From the NCBI RefSeq assembly GCF_000685075.1, contig NZ_BAYD01000011.1, positions 62,001-126,000 of the forward strand: a stretch of DNA of 64,000 nucleotides. Reading direction: 5' to 3'. The notes under the pieces were generated by a model. The model did no database searches. It was given only the letters and a program-made list of their open reading frames with translations, and was not told the DNA's origin. This DNA comes from Paraburkholderia oxyphila NBRC 105797. Its GTDB lineage: Bacteria; Pseudomonadota; Gammaproteobacteria; Burkholderiales; Burkholderiaceae. The translations under genes and the position numbers were made by a program. Below are positions 26,606-35,908 of the stretch, in pieces. How positions within the stretch are numbered: position 1 is the first letter of the stretch; every line of letters starts with the position of its first letter.

Positions 26606-27870
26606 CACAAGGCTCCGTGCCGCGGCGGCAGCGCATCGTTCAGATAGAAGTTGCCGACAGCGTGATACTTCCAGCGCACGGGGTCATGCAGCGTGTGCGT
26701 GCGCGCGTTGCGCCAGAAACGATCGAGCCCGAGACCGTCGAGCGTGGCCGCCGTGCCCGCGAGCTCGAAAAGGCGCGAGCCTGCCTCGAGCGAAACCGTC
26801 GTGGTGAGCGCGCGCGCTTCGGCTACGGCAATCGATGCCACGGCTACGGCGCGCTCGCCCGGCGCGGCTTGTGCGGCATCCACGTAGCGGCCCGCGCGGC
26901 GCACCAGCGCCTCGGCGGCGGCCAGACGCGCGGAAAGATCGCCGAATTGAGCGAGCGTGAGCGGATCGTCGGCGGCGCGCTCGACCTTTGCGTCGATCCA
27001 CGGGCGCGAGTGCTCGCGCACGAACTGCAGCGCCGCTTCGAAGGCGCCGCGCGCCTGCCCGAGATCGATGGCCGCGTGGAGGATCTGCGCGAGTGGCCCG
27101 ATGGTCGTCGGCCGCTCGAACGACGCCTGAAACGGCACGATCCATTCCTGCTCGACGCGCACGTCGTCGAACTGCACGGAGCCGCTGCCCGTCACGCGCT
27201 GACCGAAGCCGTCCCAGTCGTCGGTGATCGTCACGCCCGGCGCGCCACGCGGCACGAACGCGAGATACGTCACGTCGCGCCCCGCTTCCTCGCTCACCAC
27301 CAGCGTGGGAATCCAATGCGCGTAGAGTGCGCCCGTGCAATAGAACTTGCGTCCGTCGACGCGCCAGCCGCGCGCATCGCGCGAAAGCCGCGTGCGGCGC
27401 TGGAAATCCTTGTGGCCGATCTCGGCCAGCGCGTTGCCGAAGCGCTCGCCCGCAAGCACGCGCTCGTAAAAGAAACGCTGCTGCTGCGCGCTCCCGCCCA
27501 CGCGCAGCACTTCGAGCGCGTAGAAATGATTCTGCGGAATCTGCCCGAGCGAGCCGTCCGCCGCGGCGATGGTCGCCGTCACCTCGGCGAGCGTGCCGCT
27601 CTTCACGCCCGGGCCCCCATGTTCGCGCGGCACCGTGATCGTCCACAGCCCGCTCGCGACGAACGCGTCGAGTTCGGCCCAGGGCAAACGGCGCTCGCGA
27701 TCGCGCAGCGCGGCGTCCTGTGCAAATGCATTCGCAAGACGTTGTGCGGTGGCAATCGCGTGTGCGTCGTCCTCGATGCGCGCCGGTGGATTCGAAGGCG
27801 CGTGCGCGCGGCGCGGCTCGCCTGTCTCGGCAGGCGGCTCCAGAAGCGTGGAAGAAATTTCGACGTTCAT
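26605..27870 (-). CDS. SfnB-type acyl-CoA dehydrogenase-fold oxidoreductase (copy 1)
   Basis: A 421-residue flavoprotein with acyl-CoA dehydrogenase fold of the SfnB/DszC group linked to sulfur acquisition. Shown by TVPREHGGPGVKSGTLAEVT, ADGSLGQIPQNHFYALEVLR, GQRVTGSGSVQFDDVRV and the C-terminal DRFWRNARTHTLHDPVRWKY. DszC-like members hydroxylate or S-oxidise with reduced flavin rather than dehydrogenate CoA esters. Translationally coupled to the monooxygenase downstream; a second, clearly paralogous copy lies 35 bases upstream. Confidence 0.9.
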   Translation of the reverse strand: MNVEISSTLLEPPAETGEPRRAHAPSNPPARIEDDAHAIATAQRLANAFAQDAALRDRERRLPWAELDAFVASGLWTITVPREHGGPGVKSGTLAEVTATIAAADGSLGQIPQNHFYALEVLRVGGSAQQQRFFYERVLAGERFGNALAEIGHKDFQRRTRLSRDARGWRVDGRKFYCTGALYAHWIPTLVVSEEAGRDVTYLAFVPRGAPGVTITDDWDGFGQRVTGSGSVQFDDVRVEQEWIVPFQASFERPTTIGPLAQILHAAIDLGQARGAFEAALQFVREHSRPWIDAKVERAADDPLTLAQFGDLSARLAAAEALVRRAGRYVDAAQAAPGERAVAVASIAVAEARALTTTVSLEAGSRLFELAGTAATLDGLGLDRFWRNARTHTLHDPVRWKYHAVGNFYLNDALPPRHGAL

Positions 27871-27905
27871 GCTTCAGTTCCCTTCAGTCTTCATACGATG
27901 CTTCA

Positions 27906-29168
27906 TCAGTTCCAGGAATGTCGCGCGGGCAGCGCGCCGTTCAGGTGATAGTTGCCAAGCAGATGCAGCTTCCAGCGCACAGGGTCGTGCAGCGTATGCG
28001 TGCGCGCGTTGCGCCAGTGCCGGTCGAGATTGTGTGTGGCGCGCGTGGCTGAGGAGCCGGCGAGCTCGAAGAGCTTTTCGCTCGCCTCCAGCGCGATGCG
28101 CGTGGTCAGCACCTTTGCGCGCGCCACGGCTACCGAGGCGCGTGCGCTCGCTTCGGCACTGAGACCATCGCCGAACGCATCGGCGGCGAGCCCATCGAGC
28201 GTGCGGCCCGCTTCGAGCAACACTTCGCGCGCCGCGTGCAGATCGATTTGCAGCCGCCCAACGTCCGCGATGATGTAGGGGTCGTCCGCCGCACGGGCCA
28301 CGCCCGAATCCACCCACGGCCGGGCACGTTCGCGCACGAAGTTCAGCGCGTCCGCAACCGCCGACTCGGCGATGCCCTGATCGATCGCCGCCTGGATCAA
28401 CTGCGAAGTGGGCCCATACAGGCCCGGACGGTCCGCGAGCTGCCAGATCGGCAGCACGTCTTCGGGATCGATGGCAACGTTGTCGAAGCGCACGGTACCG
28501 CTTGCCGTCGTGCGTTGTCCGAACGAACTCCAGTCGTCGATCACGGCGAGCCCGGATGCGATACGCGGCACCCAGACCTGTACGGCGCGCCCTTGCTCGT
28601 CGATGGCGCGCGTGGGCACCCGGTGCGCGAACAGCGCGCCCGTCGAGTAAAAGCGCTCGCCGTTCAGCCTCAAGCCTTCGGGCTCTGCGGACAAACGTGT
28701 CGCGCCTTGCAGGATCGTGGCCGAAGCGGCAGAGCGCCGTTCGGGCCCGGCATTGCCAAGGCGGTGTCCCGCCAGCACTTCTCCGTAAAAGCGCGCCTGC
28801 TGCGCGGGCGAGCCAATCTCCCGCAGGATGCCAAGCAGCCCAAAGTGATTTTGCGGAATCTGTCCGAATGCAGGATCGGCCGCGCAGAGCAGCACGAACA
28901 CTTCGGCGAGCGTCGCATACGAAACATCGGCGCCGCCGAACGCACGCGGCACGGTAATCGCGCCCAAGCCACTTTCGGACCAGCTATCGAGCTCGTCCCA
29001 CGGCAGCACGCGTTCGCGATCGCGTTGCGAGGCGCCGGGGGCGATGGTTTGCGCGAGGGTATGTGCTGCCGCGAGCGCTTCGGCATCGTTCGCGATGCGG
29101 CGTACGCGGCGCGGATCTGGAAGCCGCGGCAGACGCGCCGCGGCGTTGGAGAATTCACTAGTCGGCAT
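27906..29168 (-). CDS. SfnB-type acyl-CoA dehydrogenase-fold oxidoreductase (copy 2)
   Basis: A 420-residue paralogue of the downstream gene: TVPRAFGGADVSYATLAEV, DPAFGQIPQNHFGLLGILRE, GQRTTASGTVRFDNVAI and HWRNARTHTLHDPVRWKLH align position by position. ATG 29168 is preferred because the extra open frame to 29237 shows no family similarity. Keeping two tandem copies suggests different substrates or successive steps. Same strand and short gap indicate one operon with copy 1 and the monooxygenase. Confidence 0.9.
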   Translation of the reverse strand: MPTSEFSNAAARLPRLPDPRRVRRIANDAEALAAAHTLAQTIAPGASQRDRERVLPWDELDSWSESGLGAITVPRAFGGADVSYATLAEVFVLLCAADPAFGQIPQNHFGLLGILREIGSPAQQARFYGEVLAGHRLGNAGPERRSAASATILQGATRLSAEPEGLRLNGERFYSTGALFAHRVPTRAIDEQGRAVQVWVPRIASGLAVIDDWSSFGQRTTASGTVRFDNVAIDPEDVLPIWQLADRPGLYGPTSQLIQAAIDQGIAESAVADALNFVRERARPWVDSGVARAADDPYIIADVGRLQIDLHAAREVLLEAGRTLDGLAADAFGDGLSAEASARASVAVARAKVLTTRIALEASEKLFELAGSSATRATHNLDRHWRNARTHTLHDPVRWKLHLLGNYHLNGALPARHSWN

Positions 29169-29298
29169 GGCGATTCGAACTGATCGGGTTAGCGTCCCAC
29201 TCGCGCCGTACGGCGCCGGGCGGGTCCCGCTAATCATTTGAACAGCGCGACACGCAATCCCCTACCAGTTAATCCATGATTGCATATGACGATTATGG

Positions 29299-30849
29299 CT
29301 ATGCGCGCATGCACGCCGGGCAGTCGTCGGGCGGCGCCTGTTTGGCGCTGGGCCGGTAATCTTCGCTGTCGATGTCGTAACCTGAAGGCTCCCAGCGGAT
29401 CGCGAGCAACACGAGCAGTGAAGCGAGCGGTGCAATCGCGATCACCCAGAACACTTTCGTGCCGAGCGCCGCCGCCAGCACCGGAAAGAGAAACAGCGAA
29501 ACAGTGGACGCCGAGCGCACCAGCGTCTGATTGAAGCCCACGCCTATGCCACGTAGCGAGGTGGGATAGCTGAGCGAGGCATACGTCATCGAATGCGAGC
29601 CGGGCCCGAATCCCTGAGCAAACAGATACGTCCCCAGCAGCAAGATGGCGAGCGCGACGAACGTCCCGCTCGACGGATGGCCGATCAGCGCAAGGCCAAC
29701 CAGCGCGCTCACCTGCAGCGCGTGCCCGAGCACGGTCATCTTCCACGCCCCCACCGTGGGCGCGGTGCGCACGCCAATCAAGCCGCCCACGAACGCGAAC
29801 AGCAGATTGAGCAGCAGCGAAGCGACGATGGTGGTGAGCGGCCCCTGCTGCAGGAAACTCGCAATGATCACGGGCAGGCCGAAGATGATGGCGTTGTAGC
29901 CGAACGAAGACGCCGCGCCTATGGTCGCCGCGAGTATCGTGCGGCGTCGGTAAGTGGCGTTGAACAGCACGCCATAGTTGCGCCACGAAGCGGCGCGTGG
30001 CGCGTGCGCGGGCACTGAACCGCCCGCCGCCTCTCCCACGTTGCGCTCGACCACAGCGTCAACGCCCCAGGACTGCTTCAGAATGCGAGCGGCCCCTTCA
30101 AGATCGCCTTGATTCGCGGCCCACACCGGCGACTCGCTGATATAGCGGTGCCGCACGAGAATGATGACGATCGCGGGCACCGCGCCGAACGCGAGCGTGA
30201 GGCGCCAGAGCCAGCCCGAATGATGCGCGGGCAGCACCGCGTAGAGCGCGAGTATCAGCAGATAGCACGTGCTCGTGGCCGCGTACCAGGCGGGGCACCA
30301 TGCCGCGACGCTCGCCGCCTTGTTGCCGCGCCCGGCCACGCGCGAGAACTCCGCGAGGAACGCCATCGCCACCGGCAAGTCGAGCCCCACGCCGAAACCC
30401 ATCAGGAAGCGCGCGCCGCCGAGTACCCACGCATTGGGCGCAAGACCCGCGATTATCGCGGCAACGACGAAGAACAACATGTCGGCCATGAAGACACGAT
30501 AGCGCCCGATGCGGTCGGTGAGATAGCCGCCGAACAGCGCGCCCAGGATCGCGCCAAACGCGATCGCAGCGGAAACGAAACCCACTTGCGCGGGCGAGAG
30601 CGCGAATTCGCGCGCGATGTCTTTTACGCCATACGCGAGCGACGTGAGATCGTATGCGTCAAGAAACACGCCGCCCAGCGCGATCGCGATAATGGCGCGC
30701 GTCCTGTTGCCCTGCGCGGGGCCCGCGTTGACAATGCGCGCGACGTCTTCGGCAGAGCGGATAACCAGGTGCGGATGAACGGCATCGGTGGCGGCGGCCG
30801 AGCGCGCGTCGATACCGCCGTCGCGCGAAGGAAAGACCAGGGTGGACAT
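29299..30849 (-). CDS. MFS transporter (sugar/aromatic-acid porter type)
   Basis: A 516-residue major facilitator carrier with 12 predicted membrane segments, central cytoplasmic loop around residues 250-300, and the signature GYLTDRIGRYRVFMAD between helices 2 and 3 (D-R-x-G-R-x-R). The motif DAYDLTSLAYGVKDIAREF in helix 1 resembles the aromatic acid:H+ symporter subgroup. ATG 30849 is chosen by alignment to that helix; upstream ATGs exist. It precedes the SfnB-type genes on the same strand, so it likely imports their substrate (inference). Confidence 0.88.
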   Translation of the reverse strand: MSTLVFPSRDGGIDARSAAATDAVHPHLVIRSAEDVARIVNAGPAQGNRTRAIIAIALGGVFLDAYDLTSLAYGVKDIAREFALSPAQVGFVSAAIAFGAILGALFGGYLTDRIGRYRVFMADMLFFVVAAIIAGLAPNAWVLGGARFLMGFGVGLDLPVAMAFLAEFSRVAGRGNKAASVAAWCPAWYAATSTCYLLILALYAVLPAHHSGWLWRLTLAFGAVPAIVIILVRHRYISESPVWAANQGDLEGAARILKQSWGVDAVVERNVGEAAGGSVPAHAPRAASWRNYGVLFNATYRRRTILAATIGAASSFGYNAIIFGLPVIIASFLQQGPLTTIVASLLLNLLFAFVGGLIGVRTAPTVGAWKMTVLGHALQVSALVGLALIGHPSSGTFVALAILLLGTYLFAQGFGPGSHSMTYASLSYPTSLRGIGVGFNQTLVRSASTVSLFLFPVLAAALGTKVFWVIAIAPLASLLVLLAIRWEPSGYDIDSEDYRPSAKQAPPDDCPACMRA

Positions 30850-31101
30850 GAGCGAAACCCGTATGAATGGCGTTCGCAGCATCGTAGACATAGCCCGGCA
30901 CGCGGCAAAACGACGTTTTCGCATATGCTTTGCGCCCGTTGCGAAAACCGGCATGCAAGCCGCCCACCGGCGGCGCTATGCGCTTGCCGTGCAGTGCTTA
31001 TCGGCGCACATGCAATAAACATTGCGCGCGAAATTGTTTGGCCATGGCGCGGGCGCCCTCTAGCATCGCCACATCTTTCACCACCTCACGGGCACACACG
31101 C

Positions 31102-31932
31102 ATGAACAAGAACAAGAGAACACTGTTGGCAACGGGGCTTGCCTCGATCGCGCTCATCGCCGGCGCGACGCTCATGCAGTCCGCACAGGCGGCGCAAACC
31201 GTGCGCGTTGGCATCATGTCGGGCGAAGATGAAGACGTCTGGCGCGTGGTGGCCGCCAATGCCGCCCAGCACGGCATCGAGGTCAAGGTGAGCACCTTCT
31301 CCGACTACACGCAGCCCAACGAGGCGCTCACCGAGCACGACCTCGACGCCAACGCGTTCCAGCACAAGCCCTATCTGGATGCGCAGGTCGCCGCCCGCCA
31401 CTACGCGATCGTGCCTGTGGGCTTCACCTACGTGCAGCCGATCGGCCTTTATTCGCGCAAGCATGCTTCGGTTTCGGCGCTGCCGACGGGCGCGACCATC
31501 GGTGTACCGAACGATCCGAGCAACGAGGGCCGCGCATTGTTGCTGCTGCAGTCGCAGGGGCTCATCACGCTGCGCGGCGACGTTGGCCTGCTTCCCACCG
31601 TTCGCGACATCGCAAGTAATCCGAAGCAACTCAAGATCAAGGAACTCGATGCGGGCATCGTCGGGCGTGCGATCGGCGACCTGGACGCCGCCGTGGTCAA
31701 CACCGACTGGGCGATCAAGGCCGGCATCCGGATTCCGCAAGAGCGCATCGCGCAGGAGAAGGTGGACGGCAGCCCGTACCGCAACTTCATCGCCGTCAAC
31801 GAGAAGGACGCGAATGCACCCTGGGTGCGCACGCTCGTCGCCAGCTATCAGCAGCCGAACGTCGCCGCCAAGATCCGCGCCGTGTATCACGGCGCCACCC
31901 TGCCCGCCTGGAACGGCGCGCCGCAGCAATAA
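31102..31932 (+). CDS. MetQ/NlpA-family ABC transporter substrate-binding protein
   Basis: A 276-residue periplasmic binding protein. Signal peptide MNKNKRTLLATGLASIALIAG... with cleavage after AQA; there is no lipobox Cys, unlike typical MetQ lipoproteins. Family motifs: VRVGIMSGEDEDVWRVV, NEALTEHDLDANAFQHKPYL, IGVPNDPSNEGRALLLLQ and LDAAVVNTDWAIKAG. No permease or ATPase follows, so it must use a transporter encoded elsewhere. Divergent from the MFS/SfnB operon, with which it may share regulation; a methionine-like or organosulfur ligand is plausible but not proven. An open frame extends far upstream without support. Confidence 0.9.
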   Translation: MNKNKRTLLATGLASIALIAGATLMQSAQAAQTVRVGIMSGEDEDVWRVVAANAAQHGIEVKVSTFSDYTQPNEALTEHDLDANAFQHKPYLDAQVAARHYAIVPVGFTYVQPIGLYSRKHASVSALPTGATIGVPNDPSNEGRALLLLQSQGLITLRGDVGLLPTVRDIASNPKQLKIKELDAGIVGRAIGDLDAAVVNTDWAIKAGIRIPQERIAQEKVDGSPYRNFIAVNEKDANAPWVRTLVASYQQPNVAAKIRAVYHGATLPAWNGAPQQ

Positions 31933-32061
31933 CGCTGCGCGCGCGGCACCCGAAAGCAGTCCAAGCGGCAGAAGCGGTTTTCGCCCTACACTGCAAGGCA
32001 TCGGCCGCGAGCCGCGTCAGCGCGCTCCGGCCCCCGATTCACGCCTGCAAGGAGTGCAGCC

Positions 32062-32442
32062 ATGCACACGAAAACCGTGAAGATTCCCGGCCCGGACCAT
32101 CCCATCACGATCGAGCCCAGCCCGTTGCGCGTGGTCGTGAAGGTCGCGGGCAAGACAGTCGCCGATACGCGCCGGGCGCTGATGCTGCGCGAGGCGAGCT
32201 ACCCGGCCGTGTTCTACGTGCCGCGCGAAGACGCCGACATGTCGTTGCTCGCGCGCACGGACCATGCCACCTGGTGTCCTTACAAGGGCAACTGCAGTTA
32301 CTACTCGATCGTGCCGGGCGGCGAGCGCTCGATCAACGCAGTGTGGACCTATGAGTCGCCGCACGACGCCGTCGCGCAGATCAAGGACCATCTGGCCTTC
32401 TACCACGACCGGGTGGATTCCATTGAGGAACTAGACACCTGA
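32062..32442 (+). CDS. DUF427 domain protein
   Basis: A 126-residue cytoplasmic protein consisting of a single DUF427 domain: VVVKVAGKTVADTRRALMLRE, PAVFYVPREDADMSLL, the conserved HATWCPYKGNCSYYSI and a C-terminal WTYESPHDAVAQIKDHLAFY. AAGGAGTG precedes the ATG. The family has no established biochemical function. It ends 30 bases from a convergent MFS gene and is followed by a terminator. Confidence 0.93.
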   Translation: MHTKTVKIPGPDHPITIEPSPLRVVVKVAGKTVADTRRALMLREASYPAVFYVPREDADMSLLARTDHATWCPYKGNCSYYSIVPGGERSINAVWTYESPHDAVAQIKDHLAFYHDRVDSIEELDT

Positions 32443-32462
32443 AGAAGCCGGCGTGGCTACCC

Positions 32463-32485
32463 GGCGCGCCCTCAGCGCGCCTTTT
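32463..32485 (+). terminator. Terminator after the DUF427 gene, overlapping the 3' end of the convergent MFS gene
   Basis: GGCGCGC (32463-32469), loop CCTCA, GCGCGCC (32475-32481), then TTTT. The loop contains the stop codon (TGA on the minus strand, 32472-32474) of the convergent transporter gene, so the hairpin stem is partly coding. Confidence 0.6.
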
Positions 32486-33836
32486 GCGCGGCGGGCACGC
32501 CGAGCAGCAACGCCACGCCGCTCGCCATCAGCAGCGCGGTCAGCACGTACAGCGCGCTGTCCATGCTGCCCGTATGCGTCTTGATGAGCCCGATCGCCCA
32601 CGGGCTCACGATCCCGCTCGTAATGCCAATGCTGCTGATGAACGCGATGCCCGCGGCGGCCGCCTTGCCCGTGAGGTAGGCGGACGGCACCGCCCAGAAG
32701 ATCGGCAGCGCGGCGAAGATCAGCACGGCGGCCACCGAGAGAATCGCCATCATTGCCGCAAAGCTCGCCAGGTGCAGCGTGAGCAACGACAGCGCGATGC
32801 CGCCGCCGATGGTGCACGCCGCGAAATGACAGCGGCGCTCGCCGCGCCGGTCGGAGCGGCGCGCAATCAACATCAGGCCTACCGCACCCACGGCGTTCGG
32901 AATCACGGTATAGAGGCTGATCGCCAGCACGTCATGCACGCCGAAATCGCGGATCATCAGCGGCATCCAGAAGTTGAGCGTGAGCGAAGCGCAGGTCAGC
33001 GAAAAATAGATGAACGCGAACAAATAGACGCGCGGATTGCACAGCGCCGCGCCGAACGAGCGTGACGAATGCGCCGGTGCATGCGTGCCCGCGCCCATGG
33101 CTACGCCGTCACGCTGCGCGATCAGGTGGGCTTTTTCCGCATCGCTGAGCCAGCGCGCCTGCTGCGGGCCGTCGACGAGCCAGAACGCCGCCATCAGACC
33201 AAGCAGCACGGCGGGCAGGCCCTCGACCACGAACATCCAGCGCCAGCCTTCCAGCCCCAACACGCCGCCCATGTCGCGCATGATCCAGCCCGAGACGAGC
33301 CCGCCCAACACGCCGGCTACGGCCACACCAGCGAAAAAGATCGAGAACACCGCGGCACGCCGGCGCGCCGGAAACCAGTAGGTCAGATACAGCACGATGC
33401 CCGGGAAGAAACCCGCCTCGAATACGCCCAGCAGGAAACGCAGCGCGTAGAAGTGCGTGGGCGTATGCACGAACATCATGCAGGTCGATGCGATACCCCA
33501 TAGCAGCATGATGCGCATGAACGTGCGGCGCGCGCCAAAGCGCGCGAGCAGCATGTTGCTGGGCACTTCGCAGAGCACATACCCCACGTAGAAGATGGCG
33601 GCGCCGAGCCCGTACATCGCGTCGCTGAAGCCGAGATCGTGCTTCATCTGCAACTGCGCGAAGCCGATGTTGATGCGGTCGAGGAACGACACGACGTAGC
33701 AGACGAACAGAAACGGAATGACATGCCACGAGACTTTGCGGTACAGCAGGTCGTCGCTGGTTGGGGACATGCCCGTGTGGGAGGCGGCGGCGAGCGTGGG
33801 GTCGGACGCGCGGTCCGTGATGATCGATTGCGGCAT
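32472..33836 (-). CDS. MFS transporter, anion:cation symporter (ACS) type
   Basis: A 454-residue permease with 12 membrane segments. The N-terminal region VIPFLFVCYVVSFLDRINIG followed by FAQLQMKHDLGFSDAMYGLG is diagnostic of the ACS family (phthalate, tartrate, 4-hydroxyphenylacetate carriers), as are CEVPSNMLLARFGAR and GVFEAGFFPGIVLYLTYWFP. The substrate is unknown; no catabolic gene is directly linked. It stands alone, with a ~390-base gap upstream. Confidence 0.92.
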   Translation of the reverse strand: MPQSIITDRASDPTLAAASHTGMSPTSDDLLYRKVSWHVIPFLFVCYVVSFLDRINIGFAQLQMKHDLGFSDAMYGLGAAIFYVGYVLCEVPSNMLLARFGARRTFMRIMLLWGIASTCMMFVHTPTHFYALRFLLGVFEAGFFPGIVLYLTYWFPARRRAAVFSIFFAGVAVAGVLGGLVSGWIMRDMGGVLGLEGWRWMFVVEGLPAVLLGLMAAFWLVDGPQQARWLSDAEKAHLIAQRDGVAMGAGTHAPAHSSRSFGAALCNPRVYLFAFIYFSLTCASLTLNFWMPLMIRDFGVHDVLAISLYTVIPNAVGAVGLMLIARRSDRRGERRCHFAACTIGGGIALSLLTLHLASFAAMMAILSVAAVLIFAALPIFWAVPSAYLTGKAAAAGIAFISSIGITSGIVSPWAIGLIKTHTGSMDSALYVLTALLMASGVALLLGVPAAQKAR

Positions 33837-34229
33837 GTACCTGTCTCCAAACTTTGAGGGGAGATCAGCGCCATGCGGATCTCCGTTCAGTGGCGTCTAG
33901 CGCGCCTTGGGAATGACTCGATGAAAGCTCCGGCAGATCCAGCCCCAGACTCCGGGGCAAGCAAATGCCGCATCGCAACATGTCTGCACTGCGACGACAA
34001 ACCACTTGCAACTACCGTGTGCGCATCATAGGAGTGCCGGAATTTATTTGTCAATAGCAAATCAATTCGTCCAAAGTAAACTCACGTAGCCATCGTGGCT
34101 GCCGCGGCTTCCAGGCGGCCGCACTCGCCCCCCGGATTCCGTGCGCACGTCTATGCTTCGTCTGGTGCCCAAGACAGCAAGCTAGCCAACACCCACGGCG
34201 CCGCGCTGCGGCGTCTCCAGGAGATTTTC
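33837..34229. other. Divergent intergenic region
   Basis: About 390 bases between the ACS transporter (minus) and an alcohol dehydrogenase (plus). The part 34030-34085 is AT-rich and contains the short dyad ATTTG-N7-CAAAT (34046-34062), a possible operator for either gene. An open frame continues upstream of the dehydrogenase start but lacks family similarity. Nothing else seen. Confidence 0.45.
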
Positions 34230-35237
34230 ATGAAAGCCATCAAGCTGATCGCGCCCGCCGGACTCGACAATCTCAAGCTCGTGGATATCGCTGCGCCAGG
34301 CGAACCGCAGGCGGGAGAGATCCGTGTGCGGCTGCACGCCAGTTCGCTGAACTATCACGACCTGGGCGTCGTTCTCGGGCACATGGGCGCCGCCGATGGG
34401 CGCATTCCCATGTCCGACGGCGCGGGCGTAGTCGAGGCCGTGGGGCCGGGCGTGAGCGAATTCGCCGTGGGCGATCACGTGGTATCCACGTTCTTCCCGC
34501 CCTGGCTCGACGGCGAGCCCACGATCCCCGACTTCTCCGCGACGCCCGGTGACGGTGTCGACGGCTACGCGCGCGAAGCCGTGGTCGCGCCCGCCACAGC
34601 GTTCACGCGCAGCCCGCGCGGCTACAGCCACGCCGAAGCGGCCACGCTCACGACGGCTGGGCTGACCGCGTGGCGCGCGCTGGTGGTGGACGGCGCGCTC
34701 AAGGCCGGCGCAACGGTTTTGGTGCTGGGCACCGGCGGCGTATCGATCTTCGCGCTGCAGTTCGCCAAGGCGATGGGCGCGACGGTGATTGCCACGTCGT
34801 CGTCCGACGAGAAGCTCGAACGTGCCCGGCAGCTTGGCGCGGACCACACGATCAACTATCGCCGCGAGCCGCAATGGGCGCAGAAGGTGCTGGAATTCAC
34901 GGACGGACGCGGCGTCGATCATGTCGTCGAGGTGGGCGGCCCAGGAACGCTCGAACAGTCCATTCTGGCTACGCGGGTCGGTGGCCATATCGCGTTGATC
35001 GGCGTGCTGACCGGTCTCGCGGGCCCGGTGCCTACCGCTACGATGATGCGCCGCCAGCAGCGCCTGCAGGGTTTGATCGTCGGGAGCCGCCAGCACCAGA
35101 TCGACCTCGTGCGGGCCATCGACGCGACCGGCGTCAAGCCGGTGATCGACCGCTCCTTCCCGCTGGAGGCAATCGCCGATGCGTTCCGGCTGCAGCAAGC
35201 GGGCGGGCACTTTGGGAAGATTGTTCTGGAGTACTGA
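34230..35237 (+). CDS. NAD(P)-dependent alcohol dehydrogenase / quinone oxidoreductase-like (MDR superfamily)
   Basis: A 335-residue medium-chain dehydrogenase. N-terminal GroES-like domain (HASSLNYHDLGVVLG, MSDGAGVVEAVGPGV) then a Rossmann domain with VLVLGTGGVSIFALQFAKAMG and VDHVVEVGGPGTLEQS. The usual four structural-zinc cysteines and catalytic Cys are missing, so it is a zinc-less member acting on quinones, enones or alcohols. CAGGAGA precedes ATG 34230. It abuts a rhodanese fragment. Confidence 0.9.
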   Translation: MKAIKLIAPAGLDNLKLVDIAAPGEPQAGEIRVRLHASSLNYHDLGVVLGHMGAADGRIPMSDGAGVVEAVGPGVSEFAVGDHVVSTFFPPWLDGEPTIPDFSATPGDGVDGYAREAVVAPATAFTRSPRGYSHAEAATLTTAGLTAWRALVVDGALKAGATVLVLGTGGVSIFALQFAKAMGATVIATSSSDEKLERARQLGADHTINYRREPQWAQKVLEFTDGRGVDHVVEVGGPGTLEQSILATRVGGHIALIGVLTGLAGPVPTATMMRRQQRLQGLIVGSRQHQIDLVRAIDATGVKPVIDRSFPLEAIADAFRLQQAGGHFGKIVLEY

Positions 35238-35242
35238 TGCAT

Positions 35243-35448
35243 TAAGTGCGGGCGTGCCTCCCGGGCTCGCGGACTATCCAATGGACACGCTCTTCGTGAC
35301 CTGGTGCGCGGGCCCCCATTGCAACGGCGCGACACGTGGTGCAATCCGCCTCGCGCGGCTCGGCCGCCCGGTCAAGATCATGATCGGCGGCATCACGGGT
35401 TGGCTAGACGAAGGGTTCAAACTGGACGACAGCGAGGCCAAGCTGTGA
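35243..35448 (+). pseudogene. Rhodanese-like domain remnant (C-terminal half)
   Basis: Translation in the frame ending at 35448 gives DTLFVTWCAGPHCNGATRGA then a segment with RLGRPVKIMIGGITGWLDEG, the active-site loop (Cys in VTWCAGPHCNG) and C-terminus of a rhodanese domain. The N-terminal half of the ~120-150-residue fold is absent because the sequence upstream belongs to the alcohol dehydrogenase (stop 35237). ATG 35281 could start a ~55-residue peptide, but it would not fold as a full domain. Read as a gene fragment left by a rearrangement. Confidence 0.65.
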
Positions 35449-35543
35449 CCTGCCGTGCGCCGCAGGCGGTGCCCTCCTGCAAGCCACCGCTCCATTACAC
35501 TCGCCCCTGCACCCCATTCACTCTTTGACTCGTCACTCAAACC

Positions 35544-35849
35544 ATGATCACCTGCACCCTGCGCTACGTCATCGACCCTTACCGCCTGGCCGAATTCGAA
35601 GCCTACGCAAAGATGTGGATCCCGCTTGTCGAGAAGTTCGGCGGCCAGCATCACGGCTATTTTCTGCCCTCCGAAGGCGCCAATAACATCGCGCTCGCGC
35701 TGTTCTCGTTTCCGAGCCTCACCGCATACGAAAGCTATCGCACGCAATCCCAAAGCGATCCGGCCTGCCAGGCCGCCTTTCAGTACGCAAACGATACACG
35801 TTGCATAGTCAGCTATGAACGCAGTTTCATGCGTCCTGTATTCGGGTAG
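35544..35849 (+). CDS. NIPSNAP-family protein
   Basis: A 101-residue single-domain protein with ferredoxin-like fold. Typical features: CTLRYVIDPYRLAEFEAYAK at the N-terminus, HHGYFLPSEGANNIALALFS, and the C-terminal YERSFMRPVFG. The biochemical role of bacterial NIPSNAP proteins is not settled. It is 59 bases upstream of the GGDEF gene on the same strand. Confidence 0.9.
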   Translation: MITCTLRYVIDPYRLAEFEAYAKMWIPLVEKFGGQHHGYFLPSEGANNIALALFSFPSLTAYESYRTQSQSDPACQAAFQYANDTRCIVSYERSFMRPVFG

Positions 35850-35908
35850 GATGCGGGTTATGCACCGCGCCATCCGCGCGGCGGCCACCCCACTTCACTG
35901 CTCCCGAC

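Noticed and set aside
26617..27948. 443-codon plus-strand open frame
   Set aside because: Antisense shadow of the SfnB-type gene; no domain, no ribosome site, and biased composition typical of GC-rich antisense frames.
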